Of a DNA stretch of 27,447 nucleotides, positions 6,139 to 12,406 are shown in pieces. The position numbers and the translations under genes were made by a program. The stretch comes from a virus: positions 1 to 27,447 of the IMG/VR virus record IMGVR_UViG_3300049216_000592. The stretch is one strand, 5' to 3'. Positions within the stretch are counted from its first letter, which is position 1. Each line of letters starts with the position of its first letter. The notes below the pieces were generated by a model that worked only from the letters and a program-made list of their open reading frames with translations, was not told the origin of the DNA and searched no databases.

Positions 6139-7668
6139 ATGATCATCAATACGACAAGCGACGACGTCATCGACCGGCTGAAAACAGCCCAGCAAAAGCC
6201 TCTGGGCGATCCACGTTTCAGGGGCCTGCTTGGGCTCGAAAAAAGTACCTTCACGGAAGCCTCAAGCGCGACATCGGGTCTTACATTCTACGATCTCGAT
6301 CTCGGTGCGAAGTTTCTTTATCCGGTGCTGACGCCTTTGCGGAATATGATCCCGCGCGTCTCAGGTAAAGGCGGCATACAGGCCGCATGGCGCGCGATCA
6401 CAGCGATCAACACATCCAATATGCGCTTTGGCGTCTCATCGGCCAACCGCGGCGGCGTACTTGCCGTCGCGACGCAGGATTATACCGCGACCTACAAAGG
6501 CATTGGCGTCGAAACAAGCGTCGATTTCGAGGCGCAATATGCGGGACAAGGCTTCGACGACATCCGAGCGATCGGGGCGAAGACGGGCCTCGAAGCCTTG
6601 ATGCTCGGCGAAGAAGCGATGATCCTCGGTGGCGACACATCGGTCGCCTTAGGCACGACGCCGACACCGACATTGAGCGATTCCGGCACAGGCGGCACGC
6701 TGACGCCCAATACGGCCTATAGCGTGATCTGTGTCGCCTTGACGCTCGATGGCGTGATGAATGCGACGCTCGCAGGCGGAATCCAGGGCCAGATCACACG
6801 CACCAACGCGGATAGCTCGTCGGATACATTCGGCGGCGGCGCAGCGAAAAAATCCTCCAATGCCGTCGTGACGACCGCCAATGACGGCAACACGACCCAT
6901 AGCGTCAAGGCAAGCGTGTCGGCGGTCTCCGGAGCTTTGGGTTATGCCTGGTTCTGGGGCGCGGCGGGTTCCGAAGTTCTCGGTGCGATCACGACCATCA
7001 ATTCCATCGTCATCGCGGCTGCGGCGAGCGGAACGCAGACGGCGGCTTCGCTTGGCACTTCCGATAATTCGCAAAATGCGCTCGCTTTCGATGGCTTGAT
7101 CTATCAAGCGCTCAAATCGGGTTCGGGTGCGACAGTGCTGACGATGGCATCGGGAAGCGCGGGAACAGGAACGCCGCTGACCTCCGATTCCGCTGGCGGC
7201 ATTGTCGAGATCGATACGGTCCTCAAAACCATGTGGGATAATTATCGGCTGTCTCCCGATACGATCTGGGTGAGTTCGCAAGAGGCTTTGAACATCTCGA
7301 AGAAAATCATCGCGGGCTCGACCACGGCCGCGCAGCGCTTTGTCTTCGAGACGACGCAAGATTTCGTCGGCGGCGGCATTATGGTGCGGACTTATTTGAA
7401 TCGCTTCTCGATGCAAGGCGGGAGTGTGCTCGATATCAAGGTCCATCCCAACATGCCTGCGGGCACATTGCTGATGACGACCAGGATGCTGCCTTATCCT
7501 TTGGCGGGTGTCGGCAATGTCGTGCAGATCCGGACGCGTCAGGATTATTATCAAATCGAATGGCCGCTGCGCTCGCGCCGCTATGAATATGGCATCTACG
7601 CGGATGAGGTGTTGCAGAATTATTTCCCGCCGTCGCTCGGCATGATCACCAATATCGGCAACGGCTGA
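6139..7668 (+). CDS. major capsid protein with an inserted Ig/FN3-like domain
   Basis: This is the main shell protein. The start is set at ATG 6139, because AGGAG lies 6-10 bases upstream; an in-frame ATG at 6091 falls inside the terminator. The 509 aa protein has an N-terminal region with LTFYDLDLGAKFLYPVLTPL (48-67), typical of HK97-like coat proteins that keep their N-arm. The C-terminal region has MWDNYRLSPDTIWVSSQEAL and the ending YPLRSRRYEYGIYADE-like segment (WPLRSRRYEYGIYADEVLQN). Residues about 172-312 interrupt the fold with a Thr/Ser/Gly-rich beta module (AYSVICVALTLDGV, SGALGYAWFWGAAGS) resembling Ig or FN3 domains displayed on capsids. Place and length after the protease support the call. 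Confidence 0.88.
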   Translation: MIINTTSDDVIDRLKTAQQKPLGDPRFRGLLGLEKSTFTEASSATSGLTFYDLDLGAKFLYPVLTPLRNMIPRVSGKGGIQAAWRAITAINTSNMRFGVSSANRGGVLAVATQDYTATYKGIGVETSVDFEAQYAGQGFDDIRAIGAKTGLEALMLGEEAMILGGDTSVALGTTPTPTLSDSGTGGTLTPNTAYSVICVALTLDGVMNATLAGGIQGQITRTNADSSSDTFGGGAAKKSSNAVVTTANDGNTTHSVKASVSAVSGALGYAWFWGAAGSEVLGAITTINSIVIAAAASGTQTAASLGTSDNSQNALAFDGLIYQALKSGSGATVLTMASGSAGTGTPLTSDSAGGIVEIDTVLKTMWDNYRLSPDTIWVSSQEALNISKKIIAGSTTAAQRFVFETTQDFVGGGIMVRTYLNRFSMQGGSVLDIKVHPNMPAGTLLMTTRMLPYPLAGVGNVVQIRTRQDYYQIEWPLRSRRYEYGIYADEVLQNYFPPSLGMITNIGNG

Positions 7669-7692
7669 TCGGGATCTCGAGGAGGTATTTCA

Positions 7693-8052
7693 ATGCGACT
7701 TCGTTGTCCGCCAGGCTGCTCCGTGGTCTCACACGGCGGCCGCATAATCGATATAGATACCGATGGCTTCGTTTATGTCGATGAAGATGCCGCCGATGCT
7801 TTGCAAGCGCATGGTTTCACGCGCGTATCGGAGAAGGACGCGGATTTCGAGGGCGATTGCCCTCTACCGTCAAAAGGAATCGACGATGGCATCGACCGGC
7901 TCAAACGCGGGGAACTCTTCGCGCTTTTGAAGGAACATGGCGTCGGCGTTTCGCTTCCCATCACGAACGAGGAACTGCGGACCTTGGCGAAAGATGCGAT
8001 CCGGCAGAGCTCAATCGACCCTGAAGAAGATGTTATGACGGGAGGATCATAA
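7693..8052 (+). CDS. small head-proximal protein of unknown function
   Basis: The 119 aa acidic protein follows the capsid gene with a strong GAGGAGG ribosome site. Its N-terminal half (MRLRCPPGCSVVSHGGRIID, then VYVDEDAADALQAHGFTRVS) resembles short phage proteins often found between the capsid and connector genes. The C-terminal half (GIDRLKRGELFALLKEHGVG... ITNEELRTLAKDAI) is helical and looks like a short SAP/LEM-type helix-extended-loop-helix motif. No enzymatic motif is visible. Position suggests a head-tail joining or capsid accessory role, but I do not recognise a defined family. Confidence 0.7.
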   Translation: MRLRCPPGCSVVSHGGRIIDIDTDGFVYVDEDAADALQAHGFTRVSEKDADFEGDCPLPSKGIDDGIDRLKRGELFALLKEHGVGVSLPITNEELRTLAKDAIRQSSIDPEEDVMTGGS

Positions 8053-8056
8053 GCCT

Positions 8057-8884
8057 ATGGCCTCATCGTTCGATCTCGTGACATTGGCCGATTTGAAAAC
8101 CTGGCTGGAAGTGGAAGGGACAGGAGACGATGATCTTCTGTCCCTTCTCATTTCGCAGATCAGCCGGGCGATCCTGACATTCCTTGACCGGCCTTCCATT
8201 CTTCCGACGACCTACACCGATATTATCGATGGCGGTAACGATACATCTGTGATGCTTCGCTACTGGCCGGTGAATGCAATCGCATCTTGCAGTATCGATG
8301 GTGTGGCAATCGCTCCGGCTCCGCCTCTTATCGCGGGTGCCACAGGGCAAATGGGCTATATGCTGGACTCGGCCGATGCCGCGCCGCCAGGGCGTATGCA
8401 GCGGCTATCGATGCGATATGACCTGTTTTGCCGGGGCGTCCAAAATGTCATCATCTCCTATTTCGCAGGATACCAGGTAACAAATGAGGCCGCGGCCATC
8501 CCAGCCTCCGCGCCTTTCACAATCACGGCACAAGCGCCCTATGGAGCATTCTCAGCCGATGGTGGTGTGGCCTATAAGACTGGTACGATACTGACGCCTG
8601 TGGCGCAAAATCCTGGCTTCGGTCAATATGCCGTATCGGGCGGTCTCTACACATTCGCAGCGGCCGATGCAGGCGAAGCCGTTACTTTGACCTACGGCTA
8701 TATCCCGCATGATTTAGCGCTGGCCACAAAGGAATGGGTGGGCGAGCGCTACGCATCCCATACGCGGATAGGACAAGCATCGAAATCCTTGGGTGGGCAA
8801 GAGACTGTCAGCTTTATCGTGAAAGACATCCCGGATTTTGTCAGCCTCATCCTACAGCCCTATCGCCGCGTGGTGATGCCATGA
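8057..8884 (+). CDS. gp6-like head-tail connector with an inserted beta module
   Basis: This protein likely forms the ring beneath the portal that prepares the head for tail attachment. The N-terminus LVTLADLKTWLEVEGTGDDDLLSLLISQIS and the helix ATKEWVGERYASHTRIGQ (223-240) fit the gp6-like/HK97 connector family. Usual family members run directly from the strand at VIISYFAGYQ (131-140) into the C-terminal helix. Here about 75 residues (about 141-215) are inserted, containing DGGVAYKTG, FGQYAVSGGLYTF and AADAGEAVTLTYGY. That module is clearly related to one in the tail tube protein encoded at 9807. The start ATG 8057 has GGAGGA 10 bases upstream. The stop overlaps the next gene's ATG as ATGA. 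Confidence 0.82.
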   Translation: MASSFDLVTLADLKTWLEVEGTGDDDLLSLLISQISRAILTFLDRPSILPTTYTDIIDGGNDTSVMLRYWPVNAIASCSIDGVAIAPAPPLIAGATGQMGYMLDSADAAPPGRMQRLSMRYDLFCRGVQNVIISYFAGYQVTNEAAAIPASAPFTITAQAPYGAFSADGGVAYKTGTILTPVAQNPGFGQYAVSGGLYTFAAADAGEAVTLTYGYIPHDLALATKEWVGERYASHTRIGQASKSLGGQETVSFIVKDIPDFVSLILQPYRRVVMP

Positions 8885-9314
8885 TCGACGCCGATGCCCT
8901 CCAGAATCTTGTCGCCGGTCGCATTGCTATACTCACGCAACAATTGGAAGCCCGGGTCAAAGCCAATCTCTCCGGTGCTGTTTTGAACGAGCGCTCGGGC
9001 CGCTTGCTGGCGTCGATTACCTCCGGCACCGTGGACGATGGCGATAGCAGCCAAGGCTATGTCGCGAGCGCAGGCGTGCCTTACGCGGCCATTCAGGAAT
9101 ATGGCGGAAAGACGCCGCGCATGACATCATCGCGGTTAAAGCAAAAGCCTTGGCCTTTGCTGGGAGCAGCGGCGAAGTCTTCGCGAAATCAGTGCATCAT
9201 CCGGGCTCCTCGATCCCGGCCCATGCCTATCTCGGCCAGGCACTCGCCAGCATGCGGGACGTGATCGGGTTGGATTTGAAACAATCCCTTCTCGATGCGC
9301 TGACGCAGAACTAA
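8881..9314 (+). pseudogene. HK97 gp10-like neck/tail-completion protein, frameshifted
   Basis: The gene begins at ATG 8881, overlapping the connector stop. The first frame gives an N-terminal helix and LASAGVPYAAIQEYGG-like sequence (GVPYAAIQEYGGKTP), the hallmark of HK97 gp10-like proteins. At about 9117 the protein-like frame moves by -1. The second frame reads AHDIIAVKAKALAFAGSSGE, then HHPGSSIPAHAYLGQALASM, and ends in LLDALTQN at TAA 9312-9314. That second part is the expected C-terminal half. The data fit loss of one G (ancestral ACG CCG GCG CAT). Staying in the first frame gives an Arg/Pro-rich tail to 9264 with no family likeness. No clear slippery heptamer was found, so this looks like a mutation or assembly error rather than programmed frameshifting. 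Confidence 0.78.
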
Positions 9315-9330
9315 ATTTGGTGGAACAATC

Positions 9331-9777
9331 ATGTCTATGACTTCTCGCGAGGCGGCTCTCGAAGCGCTCGCTAGCCTTGTTGCATCCGCTTACGGCTGGG
9401 TGAGCGGACCGTCACGCCGATTGAAGCTTTGGACCGATGTAGCGATGGCCAACAGGCCAGCCTGTTTCATCTTCGAAGGCGGTTTCGAATCTTATTCCTG
9501 GAGCGAAGGCGCTGTTCCAAAGCGCGCGATCGAAGCCAAGATCTTCATCTATCTTAACGCGAAAGACCCGAGCATCTGCGGCGCATCGCTCTTGAACGAG
9601 GCGATGGATGCCCTCGACTCAGCCTTTGCCGTCTCCGGGGCGGATTTACTCGTCGGGCGCAATACGCTTGGCGGTCTCGTCTATCACTGCCGCATCGACG
9701 GCAAGCTCATGAAGGATCCAGGCGATCTCGATGGCGATGCTTTGTTGATCGTGCCTGTCAAACTGATCCTTCCTTAA
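9331..9777 (+). CDS. tail terminator / DUF3168-like tail-completion protein
   Basis: The 148 aa protein fits the DUF3168/gpU-like family that caps the tail tube at its head-proximal end. It has an N-terminal helix (SREAALEALASLVAS), a central PACFIFEGGFESYSW strand region, IEAKIFIYLNAKD, a helix LLNEAMDALDSAF and a closing strand LLIVPVKLILP. Order after gp10-like and before the tail tube supports the call. The start is ATG 9331, preceded by GGTGGAACAATC. Confidence 0.75.
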   Translation: MSMTSREAALEALASLVASAYGWVSGPSRRLKLWTDVAMANRPACFIFEGGFESYSWSEGAVPKRAIEAKIFIYLNAKDPSICGASLLNEAMDALDSAFAVSGADLLVGRNTLGGLVYHCRIDGKLMKDPGDLDGDALLIVPVKLILP

Positions 9778-9806
9778 ACTGTCTCTCATGAAGGAGATTG
9801 AAATCC

Positions 9807-10544
9807 ATGTATAGTTTCGGTTCCGGCGTATTGCTCGGCACACGCAGCGATATCGCAAATGCAACGCCTGTCAATTTTGGTCTTGTGCAGGAAGTGACCA
9901 TCGAGGAAAGCGCAACGGTCAAAGAGATCTATGGCCAATATCAATATCCGCTCGTCGCCGCGCGCGGCACCGTCAAGACGACGGGTAAGGCAAAAGTCGC
10001 GCGAATCTCCGGGCTTGCCTTCGCCAATCTGTTCTATGGGGTCACACCGTCGTCGGGGCAGCTTTCGACGGCCTTCGCTGAAGCCGGGTCAGTCCCGGCG
10101 TCTTCTCCTTATACGGTTACCGTGGTCAATTCGGCGACCTTCGCGGACGATAATGGAGTGGTCTATGCCTCGACAGGCCTGCCGCTGACAAAAGTCGCAT
10201 CGGCGCCTGCGAGCGGTCAATATTCCGTAGCATCGGGGGTCTACACATTCAGCTCAGCGGATTCGGGAAAGGCGGTCCTCGTCACCTATACCTATGGTTT
10301 AGCAAGCTCGGGGCAAAAGCTCACTGTGACCAATCCACTTTTGGGAACGACACCGACATTTCAGGCTCTATTCTATACGACCTTTCAAGGCCAGCCCGTC
10401 ACTTTGAAACTCAACAATTGCGTTTCGAATAAACTGACGCTTCAAACCAAGCTCGAAGATTTCACGATGCCGGAGTTCGATTTTTCCTGCTTCGCGGATT
10501 CCGCGGGCAATATCATGACCTGGTCCTTCGGGGAGGCTTCTTGA
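9807..10544 (+). CDS. major tail tube protein with an inserted beta module
   Basis: This protein likely forms the stacked rings of the tail tube. AAGGAGA (9791-9797) lies 9 bases before ATG 9807, so I prefer this to the in-frame TTG at 9798. The N-terminus MYSFGSGVLLGTRSDIANATPVNF-like region (starting MYSFGSGVLLG), KEIYGQYQYPL and the C-terminal segment LEDFTMPEFDFSCFADSAGN fit tail tube proteins of alphaproteobacterial siphophages. Residues about 98-165 (NGVVYASTG, SGQYSVASGVYTFSSADSG, LVTYTY) form a beta module shared with the connector encoded at 8057. The 245 aa length is longer than a bare tube protein because of this insertion. The stop overlaps the chaperone start (TGATG). Confidence 0.82.
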   Translation: MYSFGSGVLLGTRSDIANATPVNFGLVQEVTIEESATVKEIYGQYQYPLVAARGTVKTTGKAKVARISGLAFANLFYGVTPSSGQLSTAFAEAGSVPASSPYTVTVVNSATFADDNGVVYASTGLPLTKVASAPASGQYSVASGVYTFSSADSGKAVLVTYTYGLASSGQKLTVTNPLLGTTPTFQALFYTTFQGQPVTLKLNNCVSNKLTLQTKLEDFTMPEFDFSCFADSAGNIMTWSFGEAS

Positions 10545-10909
10545 TGCGGCCGCAACCTGAAATCATCCATCTTGGCGCCCATGAATGGTGCATTCGTCCG
10601 CTGACTTTGGCTCAGGTTCAAGCGATCGAGCCTATCCTTATGGCGACTCAGCAGACGAAAAATAATGTCAAGGCGGCGATAGAGATCGTTGCGATTGCGC
10701 TGTCGCGCGATCATGCCTCCGTCGTCGAAGGCTTGAGCGAAATCGAGGCAACGGCATCCGAGATCGCGGCTGCGATGACATGCGTCTTGCGGCTCGGTGG
10801 ATTTATCGAAACACGGCAAGGAGCAAATCCCGTGGGGGAAGCGCAAGCGGATGCGATTCAGAGCGAGAATCCATCCGCATCGATTTCGACTTCATCTATG
10901 CGAGGCTGA
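10544..10909 (+). CDS. tail assembly chaperone, short (gpG-like) product
   Basis: The 121 aa protein is in the place of lambda gpG, between the tail tube and tape measure genes. Chaperones here coat the tape measure protein during tube assembly. ATG 10544 overlaps the preceding stop and follows GGGGAGG. The sequence has IHLGAHEWCIRPLTLAQVQA, then helices with VKAAIEIVAIALSRD and EIAAAMTCVLRLGGF. The last 20 or so residues (PSASISTSSMRG) look unconserved, whereas the -1 frame of the same DNA codes sensible protein, consistent with a programmed frameshift at the G-run 10834-10838. Confidence 0.8.
   Translation: MRPQPEIIHLGAHEWCIRPLTLAQVQAIEPILMATQQTKNNVKAAIEIVAIALSRDHASVVEGLSEIEATASEIAAAMTCVLRLGGFIETRQGANPVGEAQADAIQSENPSASISTSSMRG
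10834..10840 (+). promoter_or_regulatory. candidate -1 programmed frameshift site
   Basis: In frame the codons are GTG GGG GAA, giving the heptamer GGGGGAA. A slip of one base back on the G-run would read GGG then GGA AGC GCA and continue without a stop to 11130, giving a 195-residue fusion of the two chaperone reading frames. The heptamer is not a perfect X XXY YYZ type (the A-site re-pairing is poor), so the exact slip position is uncertain. Confidence 0.5.
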
Positions 10910-11130
10910 TGACGGCTTGTGGATTTAGCCCGTCCGACATTGACGACATGACGCTCTTCGATGTCCACGCGCTCTTTGCCTATTGGCGCGATTTTCCGCC
11001 CGTGCATGAAATTTTGAAAGCGGTTCACGGCATCGCGTGTGCTGCGAAAGCGCCTGAAAATCCAAATGACCCAAGTGGCATTGGATCGCTCATCGCGCGC
11101 TTTCCCAATGGAAAAGTGCCCCTGGTTTGA
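10909..11130 (+). CDS. tail assembly chaperone extension (gpT-like), likely read by -1 frameshift
   Basis: This is the second chaperone frame. Protein-like sequence begins before the first frame's stop (ESIRIDFDFIYARLMTACGF, with DFDFIYARLMT upstream of or across the stop) and continues through SPSDIDDMTLFDVHALFAYW to GKVPLV at 11130. The open frame extends back to 10780, so fusion with the upstream frame at about 10837 gives a gpGT-like protein. Independent starting is also possible: ATG 10909 overlaps the TGA at 10907 as TGATG, which would give a 73-residue protein. The pre-stop conservation argues for frameshifting. Coordinates here mark only the part after the first stop. Confidence 0.75.
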   Translation: MTACGFSPSDIDDMTLFDVHALFAYWRDFPPVHEILKAVHGIACAAKAPENPNDPSGIGSLIARFPNGKVPLV

Positions 11131-11152
11131 ATTCCGAATAAGGACGTGAGTT

Positions 11153-12403
11153 TTGACTGAAGATGTCACCATCAAATTTAGCGCCGATATAAGCGACTTG
11201 CTGAGCGGCATAGCGCAAGCTGCGTCGTCCATTCAGTCGGCAAGTACGACATTGCGAAGCGGGGCGGCTCAGGTGACGTCGTCTTTCGATTCTCTTACGC
11301 AGGCTTATACCACAAGCGCGACGCAGCGCGCCAATGCGGCGCGTGCCTCCGGCGACGAAGTGCTTGCCATCGCGCGCGTCAATGCGCGTGAGCAATATGA
11401 TATTGCCTTGAATGGCCTCAATCAGCAAAGCTCCGTGGTCAAAGAAGCCGCGCAAACCGCTCAGATCTCGCATGAGCAGGAGCTTACGGATCTTCTTGCG
11501 CTCGAGCGTCAGCGCGAAGAGATCGAGAACCGCTATTTGATTGCCGTGCGCGCGACTTACGAGCAAGGCACGCGGGCCTTTGCCGATGCGCAACGTAAAC
11601 TCGAGGAGCTTGCGAGCCAGGGCGCTTTGCGGCGGCAGGAGATTGAACGAAGTGTCAACCGGGAGATCTACAATGACTATCGCCGTACCTACGAACAAGC
11701 TGGCTCCGCCGTTTCAACCGCGATCATGGGTATGATCCAAGGCCATGAGACGTTTCGCCAGGCGGCACAAAACGTTGCCATGTCGATTTTGCAGACATTC
11801 ATTCAATCCAGAGTGCGTATGGTTGCGGATTGGCTGGCCGGGCAAACCGCGAAAGTTGCCGCGACCAATGCCGCGGAGGCTGCGCAGACCGCCGCGACAT
11901 CGGCGGGCGTCGCGGCGCGAACGGGCATCGAAACCGCGGGCGCCGCGGCATCGCAAACGGCGACCTTCAGCGGGATGATCGCGCAGATCCTGGCATCTTC
12001 GAAGGAAACATTCGCTGGCATCTTCGGCTTTTTCTCGCCACTTCTCGGACCGGCGGCGGCAGGGCCGGCGGCGGCTGGCGAAGCCACTGTCGCAGCCATG
12101 GCGAGTTTCGATAAGGGCGCCTGGCAATTGCCATCCGATATGATCGCTCAGGTGCATCGAGGTGAGATGATCGTGCCAGCCAGACAGACGCCTTGGGTCC
12201 AGGATATGCTCGCTAACGGCGGGCAGGGCGCTGGCGGCGGCAACGCGGTGCATGTTCATCATGCGACGAACTTCAATATTTCATCGCTCGATTCCAGCGA
12301 TGTGAAACGCTGGATCAAAGGCAATGGAAAGGAGATCTTGCGCACCATCAATGAGGGCGTCCGTCTCGGGACGCATCTTGGCCTGAAGAACCTTAACGCG
12401 TAA
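11153..12403 (+). CDS. short tail tape measure protein
   Basis: The tape measure fixes tail length and helps DNA entry. TTG 11153 is chosen because AAGGA (11140-11144) lies 8 bases upstream and no ATG is suitable. The 416 aa protein starts TEDVTIKFSADISDLLSGIA, has a long coiled-coil-like region (about 85-190) rich in Glu, Gln, Arg and Ala, an Ala-rich helical or membrane-active segment (about 215-320), and the closing motif SFDKGAWQLPSDMIAQVHRG then EMIVPA, typical of tape measure C-termini. At roughly 0.15 nm per helical residue it predicts a tail of about 60 nm, short for a siphovirus and close to GTA-like tails. Confidence 0.82.
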   Translation: MTEDVTIKFSADISDLLSGIAQAASSIQSASTTLRSGAAQVTSSFDSLTQAYTTSATQRANAARASGDEVLAIARVNAREQYDIALNGLNQQSSVVKEAAQTAQISHEQELTDLLALERQREEIENRYLIAVRATYEQGTRAFADAQRKLEELASQGALRRQEIERSVNREIYNDYRRTYEQAGSAVSTAIMGMIQGHETFRQAAQNVAMSILQTFIQSRVRMVADWLAGQTAKVAATNAAEAAQTAATSAGVAARTGIETAGAAASQTATFSGMIAQILASSKETFAGIFGFFSPLLGPAAAGPAAAGEATVAAMASFDKGAWQLPSDMIAQVHRGEMIVPARQTPWVQDMLANGGQGAGGGNAVHVHHATNFNISSLDSSDVKRWIKGNGKEILRTINEGVRLGTHLGLKNLNA

Positions 12404-12406
12404 CAT

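Noticed and set aside
6649-7554. 301-residue open frame on the minus strand across the capsid gene
   Set aside because: It is Arg/His/Asp-rich shadow sequence with no ribosome site, wholly inside the capsid gene.
9103-9117. Programmed frameshifting in the gp10-like gene
   Set aside because: The local codons GGA AAG ACG CCG give no usable X XXY YYZ heptamer, and this gene family is not known for frameshifting.
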